NCBI GenBank assembly: GCA_004213555.1
Contig: SHAP01000002.1
Span: 186,001 to 250,000 of the forward strand
Source of the DNA: Phycisphaeraceae bacterium
Lineage (GTDB): Bacteria; Planctomycetota; Phycisphaerae; Phycisphaerales; SM1A02
Reading direction: 5' to 3'
Length of the DNA: 64,000 bases
Shown here: positions 43,472-52,593 of the stretch, piece by piece
How the letters are laid out: each line of letters begins with the position of its first letter
Numbering within the stretch: position 1 is the stretch's first letter
Notes under the pieces: model-generated
Database searches by the model: none
The model's input: the letters and a program-made list of their open reading frames with translations, nothing else
Told to the model about the DNA's origin: nothing
Program-made: the position numbers and the translations under genes

Positions 43472-44174
43472 TTCCATCGAGGATCTTTATGCCCGCTTCG
43501 GCGCTGGATTTTCGACGTCATCGCCAGCCGACTTCACCCTGACCGGCGCCAATGAATCGGTTTTGATTCGTCAAATTTTGCAGACCTTCGAACCCTCCTT
43601 GGAGTTTGATGGCTGGAATTTTCAATTTGCTCTGGGTGAAAAGCTCACAGAAAACATCGCTTTTGAGTGGGAAGTCCAGTCGCTCCAGTTGGATTTGGAT
43701 TCTTTCACTCCCACTACGAATGACAACGGGGGAGGACTGTTTCCTTTTGATCCAAACGATGGTTCCGTCCCCGGATTTTTCCGTTTGGATGGCGCCAGTG
43801 GTGAATTCAAAGCTTTGGCGCTGACCGCGAACCTTCATTTCGACTACCAGTTCGGAGAATCAGGCTTCGGAGTCTATGGTGGAGTTGGCGCGGGATTTTC
43901 GAGGAACACCCTGGACCTGACGGTCTCTGAAACCTTTTTTGAAACCGAGGGTTCACCAGCCGGTGACTCCATCGATGCCACTGTTCCCTTGGCCACCGAT
44001 GACACATGGGACTTCTGCTGGCATTGGCGAGCGGGGGTCGAATACGAAATCAACCGCAAGAGCACGCTGTACGTGGGGTGGCGGGCCGCCGACTACGGCT
44101 CCGCTGATCTGCAAGGCAGTGGTCCAGCATTGACCGCGGACACCATCGAATTTGGTTTCAAACAGTCCTTCTGA
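43422..44174 (+). CDS. Outer-membrane beta-barrel protein
   Basis: A signal peptide (MIPCPILCLPLVLPAADS) is followed by alternating hydrophobic strands (FGVYGGVGAGFSRNTLDLTV, WHWRAGVEYEINRKSTLYVG) and a C-terminal Phe (EFGFKQSF), the pattern of small porin-like barrels assembled by BAM. Length is 250 residues. The start lies inside the 3' end of the upstream gene, implying coupling. The transported substrate is unknown. Confidence 0.72.
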   Translation: MIPCPILCLPLVLPAADSIEDLYARFGAGFSTSSPADFTLTGANESVLIRQILQTFEPSLEFDGWNFQFALGEKLTENIAFEWEVQSLQLDLDSFTPTTNDNGGGLFPFDPNDGSVPGFFRLDGASGEFKALALTANLHFDYQFGESGFGVYGGVGAGFSRNTLDLTVSETFFETEGSPAGDSIDATVPLATDDTWDFCWHWRAGVEYEINRKSTLYVGWRAADYGSADLQGSGPALTADTIEFGFKQSF

Positions 44175-44200
44175 TTCCTAGGTTCAACAGCGCATTTGAC

Positions 44201-44225
44201 AACCGCACCTCAGAGGGTGTCGGTT
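44201..44225. terminator. Hairpin between convergent genes
   Basis: AACCGCACC pairs with GGTG-T-CGGTT across a short loop, with one bulged T. It lies between the stops of the beta-barrel gene and the convergent pseudopilin gene. It has no T-tract, so a terminator role is tentative. Confidence 0.4.
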
Positions 44226-44229
44226 CGAA

Positions 44230-45123
44230 TCATTGCGAAGGAAGCATCTTGGGCTGCAACTTGCTCGCCAACCATGCTGCGTCTTCGCAAGCCGTGCCAC
44301 TGGGAATGTTGTTGTAAGGGCCGTTTGGACGTTCCACCCCAAAATGGGTTTCGGCGGTTTCTTCAGACATTTTGAGCTGGTACGAGATCACCGAACCATC
44401 AATGAATGAAACGTTCCAGCGGCCAGGATTCCAAACCACCGGTTCATCGACCCAACCAAATGAATTTGCGCAGGGGTCAAAATCAGGATTTGCCCACTCT
44501 GCTGATTGCAAGAAGCCATTGAGGTTTGCCCCACGGGTATCCGCTTCGCAAAGACTCGAGAGTTGGTTGGATGGGTCACGAAATTGCGAATAACTGTCGG
44601 CGGCCGAAACAAGACCTGTGGAGCAGTCTCGACAGTACGCCTCTTTCCCAGCAAAGGCCGAGAATGAATAGCTGCGAAGTCGGTAGGTTTCGGGGTCGTT
44701 GATCAATCGGGGATCTTGTGGCGAGCTGTACACATCAAAGTCACCGATGTAATCCCAAAGTGATCCCTCGGTGAACGCGCTGAGGTACTCGGTGTTGGGG
44801 TTGGCGTCATCTCCGCCTTGGTCCCAATTCACCACCCCATTTTGGAATCCATTGCAGCATCCATCACCGGGGTTGTGTTGTCCGCCGACGGTTTGCATCC
44901 AGTCGTAGGCGTATGCCCCGGTGTCAGTCCCGGGAACACGCCCGTTTTTGTCAATCGAATATTGGGTGTACGCCGCGATCAGATTTCGCTGGTTGGTCAA
45001 GCATTCGGTGGATTGGGCTTGCACCCGGAATCGGTTGATGGCGGGCAACAACAGTGAAATCAAAATGGCAATCACGGCCACCACCACCAGCAATTCAACC
45101 AACGTAAATGCTTTGCGTCGCAT
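44230..45123 (-). CDS. Type II/IV pseudopilin (DUF1559-like)
   Basis: The N-terminus MRRKAFTLVELLVVVAVIAI is a prepilin signal: cleavage before Phe, Glu at +5, and a hydrophobic helix. The C-terminal region contains GRWNVSFIDGSVISYQ, matching the conserved DG block of planctomycete DUF1559 pseudopilins (with Asn where the H-X9-DG His would be). Length is 297 residues. It should be processed by a prepilin peptidase such as the one at 5154-6365. Confidence 0.9.
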   Translation of the reverse strand: MRRKAFTLVELLVVVAVIAILISLLLPAINRFRVQAQSTECLTNQRNLIAAYTQYSIDKNGRVPGTDTGAYAYDWMQTVGGQHNPGDGCCNGFQNGVVNWDQGGDDANPNTEYLSAFTEGSLWDYIGDFDVYSSPQDPRLINDPETYRLRSYSFSAFAGKEAYCRDCSTGLVSAADSYSQFRDPSNQLSSLCEADTRGANLNGFLQSAEWANPDFDPCANSFGWVDEPVVWNPGRWNVSFIDGSVISYQLKMSEETAETHFGVERPNGPYNNIPSGTACEDAAWLASKLQPKMLPSQ

Positions 45124-45385
45124 GAGAACATGCTACCAGCGGAAGGAAGTGAGACGTCAGGCGGTCGCTGTGAGTGTCCTGGAGGACAGGACGTGTCGAC
45201 ACGAACCGTCATCACAGGTGTCCGTTGTGCTCCTCAAGGGGCTTTGTTTGATGGACTTTCAAGCAATCATCGAAACGAGGACTTCAGCATGCTTTTTGAC
45301 CCATAAAAACGTCCAAACGACGCCTTGATCTCGGGGGATTTTCAAGGCTCTGGGTTGAATAGGAAGTATCTTAATAGATATCCGC

Positions 45386-45390
45386 AGGAG
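45386..45390 (+). promoter_or_regulatory. Ribosome binding site with adjacent inverted repeat
   Basis: AGGAG (45386-45390) lies eight bases before the ATG at 45398. Just upstream, TATCT (45367-45371) and AGATA (45376-45380) form a small inverted repeat around TAAT that could fold near the ribosome site. No convincing -35/-10 pair was found in the 274-base region 45124-45397. Confidence 0.4.
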
Positions 45391-45397
45391 ACAGAAC

Positions 45398-48300
45398 ATG
45401 CGCAACCTCCAACCGACACTGGTGTCTACCACCGCAACCTTCGTTTTGAGCCTTTTGGGGAGTTCGGCCGATGCCCATGACGGAGCTGAAGGGCCTTCAG
45501 GCCTGCTTCCCCAAGGGTTCTACGAGCAAGGGGTGGCCACCGGTTGGGACCAGTTGGTGGGGGTGACCTTTGACTCGACCGGACGGGCGTACCCGTGGGA
45601 ACGCTCCGGAAAAATCTGGGCGGTCGAGACCGATGGCACGCGGGGGACCGAGCCCATCTTGGACATCTCTGATGAGGTGGGCGGATGGCGGGACCATGGT
45701 TTGCTTGGTGTGGCTTTGCACCCTGGGTTCCGGCAGAACGGTTGGATCTACTTGCTGTATGCCGTCGATCGCCACCACCTTTTGTACGCCGGTACAGGAA
45801 AGTACGAACCCGGAGTTGACGAGTATTACGGCGCGACCATTGGTCGAGTGACCCGTTACACCGTTCGATCTGCTGATGGTTTCAACAGTGTTGATCCGGA
45901 AAGTCGGTTGGTCCTCTTGGGCGAAACACCCCAGACCGGGATCCCGATCGTCCATGAATCGCACGCGGTGGGCTCGTTGGTGTTCGGCACCGATGGCACC
46001 CTGCTGCTTTCGGTGGGTGATTGTGCCAGTTACAACGGCACGGACAACGGGGGACAACAGCCTGGCACCTACGTGGATGTTGCCCTGAACGAAGGCATTT
46101 TGAAGCCCCACGAAAATGTCGGCGCTTTCCGGGCCCAAACGGTGGACTCACACTGTGGCAAGATCTTGCGGCTGAACCCCAACAATGGAGATGGTCTTCC
46201 CAGCAATCCTTTTTTTGACTCTTCAGAACCGCGTGCCCCGCGCAGTCGCGTTTGGGCCTTGGGACTCCGGAACCCTTTCCGGATGACGTTGAAGCCAGGA
46301 ACTGGCAGCCACAACGCTGAAGATGGCAACCCCGGGGCGCTGTACATTGGTGACGTGGGCTATGTGACGTGGGAAGAACTCAACGTCTGCGACGGCCCAG
46401 CCCAGAATTTCGGTTGGCCAATCTACGAAGGGCACCACCTTGAGCCGGGATACGCTCCGGTGTTGACCGACAACCCATCGGCCCCGAACCCATTGGCATC
46501 AGGTTGCGGTATTGATTTCTTCCGATACCAAGACTTGCTCGTGCAGGACACGCTGAACGAGCCATATTGGGGCAACCCCTGTGACAATGGCGGTATTGCG
46601 GGCGACGAGTTGCTGGAGAACAGCAGATTCAACTCGTCAGACTTTTTCCCATGGCAGACCGAATTCAATGCTTACTTGGACGCGGGATCTGTTTTCGCCT
46701 ACAACGCGGCCAAGTTGTACGGCCCGTTTGCCTCGGGAGAAACCCGAACCCGTATTTGGCAGGATTTCCCTGTCGTCGACGGCAAGAGTTACGCGGCCAG
46801 CGTGAAAGCCATCACGCCGTCATGGGACTCCATTTTTGGCACATCCAACTCGACATCGATGTCTTTGCAATTTTTTGACTCTGAAGGCAATTTGGTCGGT
46901 AGCGCAGACCAAGAAGTGATCTCGGGAAGCACCGGCGAAGATGTGGTCGTGGAGCGATCAATCTATGCCGCCGCGCCCGAGACGGCCGTCACAGGACGGA
47001 TGGTTTTGGCGTTTGACCAACCATCTTTTGAAGTTGGTGCTGTTTGGTTTGACGACGCCAGTGTTCTCGAAGTGCAGCAGATTCTGCAAGCCGAAGACGC
47101 GATGTGGGACGGCCCCTCCTATTTTGAAGGCACCTCGGGCGGCGCGACGGGAAGTGGCTTGTTGGATTTCCAAAATCCTACGGGCGACTGGATTGAATGG
47201 ACCGTGCCTGCGGCGACCGACGACCTCGAGACCATCGCATTTCGTTACGCCTTGGGCAACAGTCCTCGCCCCCTCGAACTCCAAGTCAACGGTGTGGTGA
47301 TTGATCCCAGCCTGAACTTCCCCTCAACTGCTGGTTGGACCGATTGGCAGTTGGTGGAGGTGGAAGTCCCGTTTGTTGAGGGAGACAACTCGGTTCGCAT
47401 CACCGCCATTGGGCAAAGTGGTGCGAATTTTGATGCCCTGATTGTGGGCGGAGCGAGTTCGGAATCAGGAGGCCAAGGGGAAAATCCTATTCTTTCGGTT
47501 CCCACGTTTGTGCACAAGCGTCCCATGATTGCATGGCTGCATACCTATTTCGGGAATCCTCGGGCCGAGGTTCCCTTGTTCGATACCAGCGGCAACGCCA
47601 CCGTGACCATGGTTGGGGCGAACGGTTCTCCAGTCTCCGGCGAACCCTTTGGGGGAAATTGTGCTGGTGGCGTGAGCTTCTCGATGGGCGATCTCTACCC
47701 GGAGTCTTACCGTGGCAGTTGCTTTATTGCCGACCACACGACGGGGTGGATTCGCGTGCTTCGCGAGGATGAACAGGGCAATTTGGTTTCGGTCGAAGAA
47801 TTTCGCTCCAACATGGGCAACATCGCCGGACTTTTCGACAATCCCTACACCGATGAGATGTGGCACATTCGTTGGCCCGATTACATGACCGCTTGGAAGT
47901 ATTCACCTTCAGGCAACCAGCCCCCAGTGGCGGTGGCCAATCTCGACGTGGAATGGGGCACCAGTCCGTTGGTGGTCAATTATCAAGCTTCCGACTCGTA
48001 TGACCCAAATGGCGGTATCACGTATTGGGAGTGGGATTTTGGCGATGGGACCACCGACGGCTATCCCGATGGCACTCATGTATTCACGGCCTCCAATCCT
48101 GGTCAGCCAGAAGTGTTTGATGTGACTCTTCGAGTGAGTGACCCGGGTGGACTCAGCGATGAGAAGTCTTTTCAAGTCGTGGTCAATGATTCACCGCCAA
48201 GCGTGCAAATTTTGCAACCAGTCAACCTGCAACTTTACCGCATTGATTCGCAATCTGAGGTTCCCTTCCGTTCAGTGGCCAGCGATGAGCAAACCCCAAA

Positions 48301-48694
48301 CGATGACTTGGAGCTCACCATGCAGGTCATCTTGCATCACAATGATCACACCCACCCGGAGTTGGTGCTCGAAACCAGTGAAACAAACATTGTGCTCAGC
48401 CCCCTGGGTTGCGGGTTTGAGCCCTTCTGGTATCGAGTCGTCGCCACGGCAACCGATGGGAATGGTCTCACAGCGGTTGATGAAGTCGAGTTGTTCCCAG
48501 ACTGTGATGGGCGTCTTGATTGCCCTGCCGATGTGGACCTCAGCGGTACGGTCGATTTCAACGACATCTTGAACATTCTGGCGGCGTATGGCTCTGAGGG
48601 CGATTGGATCCCGGAAGATGTCAACATTGACGGGATCGTCGATTTCGCCGACATTCTTCAGGGTCTTGCGGACTGGGGCATTTGCGCTGGGTGA
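45398..48694 (+). CDS. Secreted sugar-dehydrogenase-like propeller with CBM, PKD and dockerin modules
   Basis: A signal peptide (residues 1-26) precedes a glucose/sorbosone-dehydrogenase-type beta-propeller with GLLGVALHPGF, LVFGTDGTLLLSVGD, GKILRLNP and VWALGLRNPFRM. After about residue 390 the propeller is interrupted by carbohydrate-binding-like segments, including a CBM6-type domain (about 565-690), and then resumes. A PKD domain follows (about 845-930, WEWDFGDGTTDGYPDGTHVF), and the C-terminus has two EF-hand-type dockerin repeats (DVDLSGTVDFNDIL, DVNIDGIVDFADIL) ending LADWGICAG. It is probably a surface or extracellular polysaccharide-acting protein; PQQ use is inference. Confidence 0.85.
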   Translation: MRNLQPTLVSTTATFVLSLLGSSADAHDGAEGPSGLLPQGFYEQGVATGWDQLVGVTFDSTGRAYPWERSGKIWAVETDGTRGTEPILDISDEVGGWRDHGLLGVALHPGFRQNGWIYLLYAVDRHHLLYAGTGKYEPGVDEYYGATIGRVTRYTVRSADGFNSVDPESRLVLLGETPQTGIPIVHESHAVGSLVFGTDGTLLLSVGDCASYNGTDNGGQQPGTYVDVALNEGILKPHENVGAFRAQTVDSHCGKILRLNPNNGDGLPSNPFFDSSEPRAPRSRVWALGLRNPFRMTLKPGTGSHNAEDGNPGALYIGDVGYVTWEELNVCDGPAQNFGWPIYEGHHLEPGYAPVLTDNPSAPNPLASGCGIDFFRYQDLLVQDTLNEPYWGNPCDNGGIAGDELLENSRFNSSDFFPWQTEFNAYLDAGSVFAYNAAKLYGPFASGETRTRIWQDFPVVDGKSYAASVKAITPSWDSIFGTSNSTSMSLQFFDSEGNLVGSADQEVISGSTGEDVVVERSIYAAAPETAVTGRMVLAFDQPSFEVGAVWFDDASVLEVQQILQAEDAMWDGPSYFEGTSGGATGSGLLDFQNPTGDWIEWTVPAATDDLETIAFRYALGNSPRPLELQVNGVVIDPSLNFPSTAGWTDWQLVEVEVPFVEGDNSVRITAIGQSGANFDALIVGGASSESGGQGENPILSVPTFVHKRPMIAWLHTYFGNPRAEVPLFDTSGNATVTMVGANGSPVSGEPFGGNCAGGVSFSMGDLYPESYRGSCFIADHTTGWIRVLREDEQGNLVSVEEFRSNMGNIAGLFDNPYTDEMWHIRWPDYMTAWKYSPSGNQPPVAVANLDVEWGTSPLVVNYQASDSYDPNGGITYWEWDFGDGTTDGYPDGTHVFTASNPGQPEVFDVTLRVSDPGGLSDEKSFQVVVNDSPPSVQILQPVNLQLYRIDSQSEVPFRSVASDEQTPNDDLELTMQVILHHNDHTHPELVLETSETNIVLSPLGCGFEPFWYRVVATATDGNGLTAVDEVELFPDCDGRLDCPADVDLSGTVDFNDILNILAAYGSEGDWIPEDVNIDGIVDFADILQGLADWGICAG

Positions 48695-48738
48695 AGTTCT
48701 AACATCCGCAGAACGTTCCGCTCAAATTTCAGCCTCCA

Positions 48739-50001
48739 TTACCTTTCGGGTTGTTGTGGCGAAGTCCTGGAATTCTGTTGAACTTCCCGCAATCTGTTCA
48801 CTTGATCGGCCTGTTGGGCCTCAAAAATCTCGTGGTGGATTCGCTGAAGGCGGCTGAGATCGTCAGGATTGACTGCCGCAGCATGAAGCCAAACTCCAAG
48901 TGCTCCGGTTCGTCTTCCGAATTGGATGTCTCGGGGAGGTGTGTCAGGGTTTCTCGGGTTCTCCTCAGAATTGTCAACGTTGAATGTGGCCACGATTTGC
49001 GTGCCTTGGGCAATTCGAAGGCTGGGCAGCTTCCAAGTTTCTTGCCAATGTGGGTCCCAATCTGAAATTTCGAAAATCCTTTTTCCATCGACGCTGAGGC
49101 TGACACTTTTGATTCGCCGTCCTGCTCGCACAGACACGAGGGGGATGTCAAGATCCATCGGACTCACCCAACGCTTTTCAAGGATCCCGCATTCGCCAGA
49201 CATCGCCCGCCATGAACGAATGCTGAGGGGTATCAATTGCAACGCTCGGCTTGGTTGCTGATTGTTGACGAGCTCAGCATCCAAAGTTGCGGTAAACGCC
49301 TTCTTCATCCCACTGGGCCGGAATCGAAGTTCAAAATCGATCTCGTGGTCTTTCGGAATTTCAAAATGGAAGCCTTCCGGAACACGAAAGGTCGAATTCG
49401 CCACGCCCAGGACGCCCAACATGCCAGCCGGACGCCATCCCATGTCACCTGTCATTTCGTACCCCGGAGTGTTGGGCTCTTGGAGATCGCCATACCGAGC
49501 AATGGTCCCGTCATCGTGGACAAGACCAACACTTTCCACTTCTCTGGGGGCTGATGATTGAAATCGCCAAGCTTGGACCCGGAGCACTTCATCTGCTCTG
49601 GGTGCGAGTCGAAATGTTCTGATGTCCCGATCTCCTCGATGCCATCTCTCCCCGCCTTCTGATGGAATCACAAATCCTTCCGGGATTCGGAATGTTCGAT
49701 CCCTTCGAAACGATTCTCCTTTTGGTGCCGGAACGGTCTGGGATTCTTCATCACGGGATGCCGTGGCAAGCCATCGCAACACCAGGTCTTTGTCCTGATC
49801 GCTCCATCTTTCTGAAGTCACCAAGTGGGGAGGCATGCGGTCCTCTTGAATCAGGGCCCGAATGAATCCTGAACGACGCCGGTAATCCGTGGACCTCGTC
49901 AATGCAAAGGGCGCGGGGCCTTCTTGCTGGTGACATGCGACACAGTTCTGGCTGAGCAAGTCCCGTACGTCGTCAAATGTGGGAGGGGGGGGATCAATCA
50001 C
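48739..50001 (-). CDS. Cytochrome c/monooxygenase-like protein, likely C-terminal part of a split redoxin fusion
   Basis: A heme c site C20-VAC23-H24 and a following RMPPH (probable Met ligand region) form the cytochrome-type domain. Residues about 110-420 resemble the beta-sandwich of copper-dependent monooxygenase-like planctomycete proteins, though the usual paired His ligands were not seen. No signal peptide is present, which is unexpected for a c-type cytochrome. The GTG start overlaps the redoxin stop (GTGA), and in relatives these domains are typically one polypeptide, so this looks like a split gene. Confidence 0.75.
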   Translation of the reverse strand: MIDPPPPTFDDVRDLLSQNCVACHQQEGPAPFALTRSTDYRRRSGFIRALIQEDRMPPHLVTSERWSDQDKDLVLRWLATASRDEESQTVPAPKGESFRRDRTFRIPEGFVIPSEGGERWHRGDRDIRTFRLAPRADEVLRVQAWRFQSSAPREVESVGLVHDDGTIARYGDLQEPNTPGYEMTGDMGWRPAGMLGVLGVANSTFRVPEGFHFEIPKDHEIDFELRFRPSGMKKAFTATLDAELVNNQQPSRALQLIPLSIRSWRAMSGECGILEKRWVSPMDLDIPLVSVRAGRRIKSVSLSVDGKRIFEISDWDPHWQETWKLPSLRIAQGTQIVATFNVDNSEENPRNPDTPPRDIQFGRRTGALGVWLHAAAVNPDDLSRLQRIHHEIFEAQQADQVNRLREVQQNSRTSPQQPER

Positions 50002-50543
50002 CGCTCGATGGTACAGCCGACCGCTGGCGGGCCTACAACCTGTTTCCAGTTGCCGGCAATACTTCTTTGGATTGCTTTTCTGAAGTCATGGGTTCTTGCT
50101 TGTTCTTGTCGATTTCCGACGCTCCGATACAGATCATTGATGCGTCCTTGATACAGAACATTTGCATCCTTGATCTCACCGGTAAAAACAAATGCTTCCG
50201 GCGTCACGGACGCGTTGAGGGCCTTGACCCATCGGCAATCTGGATCCAGGACGACACGACCAACCAACCCATAGGCTTGGGCATGGGTGTCCACTTCGCT
50301 GTTGGTCAGCCCTTTTCTGGGGTAAATCAAAAGTGTTTCTATGTCCTCTTGCCGTGCATATTCACCCAGACGGCCCAAAGTCGGGGCCATGGCATTGGCG
50401 ATGGGGCAGTCGGGACTGAGAAAAACGGCACAGCGTATTCTTGAATCAAACCCATCGCGGCCCTGCATTTGGTTTGCGGCTTTGAGATTTTGGCAACCGG
50501 CGGTCAGGCAGAGCCAAACCAATACCACCCATTTAGAAGCCAC
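49998..50543 (-). CDS. Redoxin (thioredoxin-like) lipoprotein
   Basis: GTG 50543 gives a lipoprotein signal (VVLVWLCLTAGC). The thioredoxin-like domain includes FLSPDCPIANAMAPTL with one Cys, VLDPDCRW and VLYQGRINDLY, the pattern of redoxins fused to cytochrome c in planctomycetes. The protein stops right after AVGCTIER, precisely where the fused family runs on into the cytochrome domain, and the next gene starts there in the -1 frame. It overlaps the YHYH gene by 11 bases; GTG 50528 is an alternative start. Confidence 0.75.
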   Translation of the reverse strand: MASKWVVLVWLCLTAGCQNLKAANQMQGRDGFDSRIRCAVFLSPDCPIANAMAPTLGRLGEYARQEDIETLLIYPRKGLTNSEVDTHAQAYGLVGRVVLDPDCRWVKALNASVTPEAFVFTGEIKDANVLYQGRINDLYRSVGNRQEQARTHDFRKAIQRSIAGNWKQVVGPPAVGCTIER

Positions 50544-51594
50544 AGAATTGCTCGGCTGCGGCTTGGCATGCGGGGGTCCAAACCATGCAGCAAGACTCGT
50601 ACCCAGGCGTGGTGTGGACACAATTGCAGATTGGTGGTGGGATCGTGTTTTGCGCGCATCCGTTGCAGCCGCCGCCGCCGCCACCACCGCCGCCGCCGCC
50701 ACCACCGCCGCCGCCACCACCACCGCCGCCGCCACCGCCAAAGTTGCCGGCAACAGGTTCGCCATGGAAGCAGCCAAAGATCCATGGGAATCCATCAGGA
50801 TCTTCGCCGGCATCGATGTCTTTCACTGGCCCGTAGGCCACCGCGTGATAGTGCCATCCCAGGATGGGATCGTCGTGCCCATTGCAGGCGTCCAATTGGT
50901 TTTCACCGGTCAGATCTTTGGCCAAAACACCCGCAGACTCCCAGGGCCCAAACACGGGGAACCCGTCGTAGCCGTATCCGATCAGTTCGGAGTGACCATT
51001 GCTGAGGGTGCCATCAAAGCGAGGACTCCATTGGTGATAGTGGTATGAGCCATCTGGACTTGGATGGCCCTTGAAACCATCCATGCAAATGGTTGAAGGG
51101 GCGTCGACGCCACCGCCGTCGTACGGGTTGTACAACGCCACTCCATTGATTGCGACCCCAACGGGACCAAGTGTGTTGAGCAAATTGACCGATGGATTTG
51201 GAGTGAACACTGGGTCCATGGGCAGCATGATGGTCCGGTTTTGGTCGCTTGGCGTGTTGGGGTTTTGGCACGTTGCGCCGGGCCCTGAAAATGGACCCAT
51301 CACGTGATCGGCCAAGCCGCTGGTGGAAATGGTCACCATCCGGTTGTCGTAATCGAATTGCACGTCGACGTCCGAAGAAAATGGGTGACACACTCGGTTG
51401 AAATCGCTCAAGACCAGAACGAGATCGGGGAAGTTGGTGGTGCCATCCTGGTTGGCATCGCCATTTGGGGTGTTCCATTGGCTGAGCACGACGGTGAGGT
51501 CGTCAAACCCAACGCTGCCGTCTTCAGACAGGTCGGTGGCACAGCCCAGTCCATTGGATTGGGCCAGAATCATCAAAGAGGTGACAAGGAACAT
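50533..51594 (-). CDS. YHYH-domain secreted protein with N-terminal dockerin repeats and poly-glycine tract
   Basis: A short signal (MFLVTSLMILAQ) leads directly into two EF-hand dockerin-like repeats (LSEDGSVGFDDLTVVLSQWN, GDANQDGTTNFPDLVLVLSDFN). The YHYH domain follows, with DGSYHYHQWSPRFDG and GWHYHAVAYGP, a His-rich module of uncertain function. Residues about 290-313 are 24 consecutive glycines, followed by a Cys-rich tail (eight Cys in about 40 residues) ending FCGF. Length is 353. AGGAGG precedes ATG 51594 at ideal spacing. Redoxin and cytochrome genes follow in overlap. Confidence 0.8.
   Translation of the reverse strand: MFLVTSLMILAQSNGLGCATDLSEDGSVGFDDLTVVLSQWNTPNGDANQDGTTNFPDLVLVLSDFNRVCHPFSSDVDVQFDYDNRMVTISTSGLADHVMGPFSGPGATCQNPNTPSDQNRTIMLPMDPVFTPNPSVNLLNTLGPVGVAINGVALYNPYDGGGVDAPSTICMDGFKGHPSPDGSYHYHQWSPRFDGTLSNGHSELIGYGYDGFPVFGPWESAGVLAKDLTGENQLDACNGHDDPILGWHYHAVAYGPVKDIDAGEDPDGFPWIFGCFHGEPVAGNFGGGGGGGGGGGGGGGGGGGGGGGGCNGCAQNTIPPPICNCVHTTPGYESCCMVWTPACQAAAEQFCGF
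50668..50739. repeat. GGN trinucleotide tract encoding 24 glycines
   Basis: On the plus strand 24 uninterrupted GCC or ACC triplets (minus strand GGC/GGT) occupy 72 bases within the YHYH gene. The mix of two codons means it is an imperfect microsatellite, still prone to slippage. Length change in units of three would keep the frame. Confidence 0.9.
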
Positions 51595-51789
51595 CAGCAG
51601 TCCTCCTAAGTTGGGTCTCCAACCAATGTCGGCGGACGACCGGTCAATCGTCTTTCATTTTTGAGTCTTGGGCCATGGGAAAACCACTGGAATCCGAGAA
51701 ATTATTGTTTGATGCTCCTTCAGACGTGGTGATGCCCAAGTTATTTGCGTTTTAACTTTCTTTCTTGTTTATTCTTTGTGCGACCTGCA

Positions 51790-52524
51790 ATGCCTCTTTC
51801 TCCCGCGATCACTCAAAAGGTCTTGGCCTGCTCCAGAAAAGTTGCTTCGGACACCAGAAATCTCCGGTTTGCCTTGCCGGTCACCCACATCTCTCGACCC
51901 CTTGATCATGCTCGAGATCTCCACGAGGCGTATCTCACACGGTTTGCTCGGTGCGAAGGAAGCATTTTGTTTTTGGGCATGAACCCTGGTCCATGGGGTA
52001 TGTCGCAGACTGGAGTGCCATTTGGTGAAGTGACCGCGGTGCGGTCTTTTCTCGGCTTGGAGGGGGCCGTGGATTCGGCTGCGGATGCCCATCCCAATCG
52101 TCCCATTGAGGGCTTTTCTTGCACCAAAAGTGAGGTGTCGGGGCGTCGGTTTTGGGGGCTCATGCAGGAGAGGTTCGGCACCGCCGATGCGTTTGCCGCC
52201 TCTCACTTTGTGTGGAATTGGTGCCCTTTGGCGTTCATGGAAGAAAGTGGACGCAACCGAACTCCGGACAAACTCCCCGCGGACGAGCGGTTGGCTTTGA
52301 CTGGCCCCTGCGACTCTTGTCTGCGTGATTTGGTGGAGATCCTCAAGGTCCCCCACGTCATCGGTGTGGGGAAAGTGGCAGAGGCTGCCGCCAGGAGAGC
52401 ATTGCCGGATGAGGTCCGGGTGACCAGCATTCTTCATCCCTCACCAGCTTCACCGGCGGCCAATCGCGATTGGTCGGGCACGGTGACCAAGCAGTTGATC
52501 GAGCAGGATGTTTGGTCCGCTTGA
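51790..52524 (+). CDS. SMUG1-type uracil-DNA glycosylase
   Basis: The catalytic block FLGMNPGPWGMSQTGVPFG matches SMUG1 (Asn in GMNPGP), with HFVWNWCPLAFM and the ILHPSPASPAAN motif that stabilises the flipped base. Length is 244 residues from ATG 51790. It removes uracil and oxidised pyrimidines in base excision repair. A strong hairpin follows the stop. Confidence 0.9.
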   Translation: MPLSPAITQKVLACSRKVASDTRNLRFALPVTHISRPLDHARDLHEAYLTRFARCEGSILFLGMNPGPWGMSQTGVPFGEVTAVRSFLGLEGAVDSAADAHPNRPIEGFSCTKSEVSGRRFWGLMQERFGTADAFAASHFVWNWCPLAFMEESGRNRTPDKLPADERLALTGPCDSCLRDLVEILKVPHVIGVGKVAEAAARRALPDEVRVTSILHPSPASPAANRDWSGTVTKQLIEQDVWSA

Positions 52525-52530
52525 AACAAA

Positions 52531-52556
52531 CACGGCCCCGCCGAAGCGGGGCCGTG
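52531..52556. terminator. Strong bidirectional terminator hairpin
   Basis: CACGGCCCCG pairs perfectly with CGGGGCCGTG around the loop CCGAAG, between the convergent SMUG1 and dockerin-protein genes. On the minus strand it is followed by TTTGTTT, so it suits the minus-strand gene best. Confidence 0.8.
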
Positions 52557-52593
52557 CGATGAGATCTGTTTGATCTATGGATTCGGTCCTGCT

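Noticed and set aside
50668-50739. Possible CRISPR or tandem-repeat array
   Set aside because: It is a trinucleotide run without spacers inside a coding frame.
50341-51048. Plus-strand frames with poly-Ala, poly-Pro or His/Arg repeats
   Set aside because: They are the alternative readings of the GGN tract in the YHYH gene.
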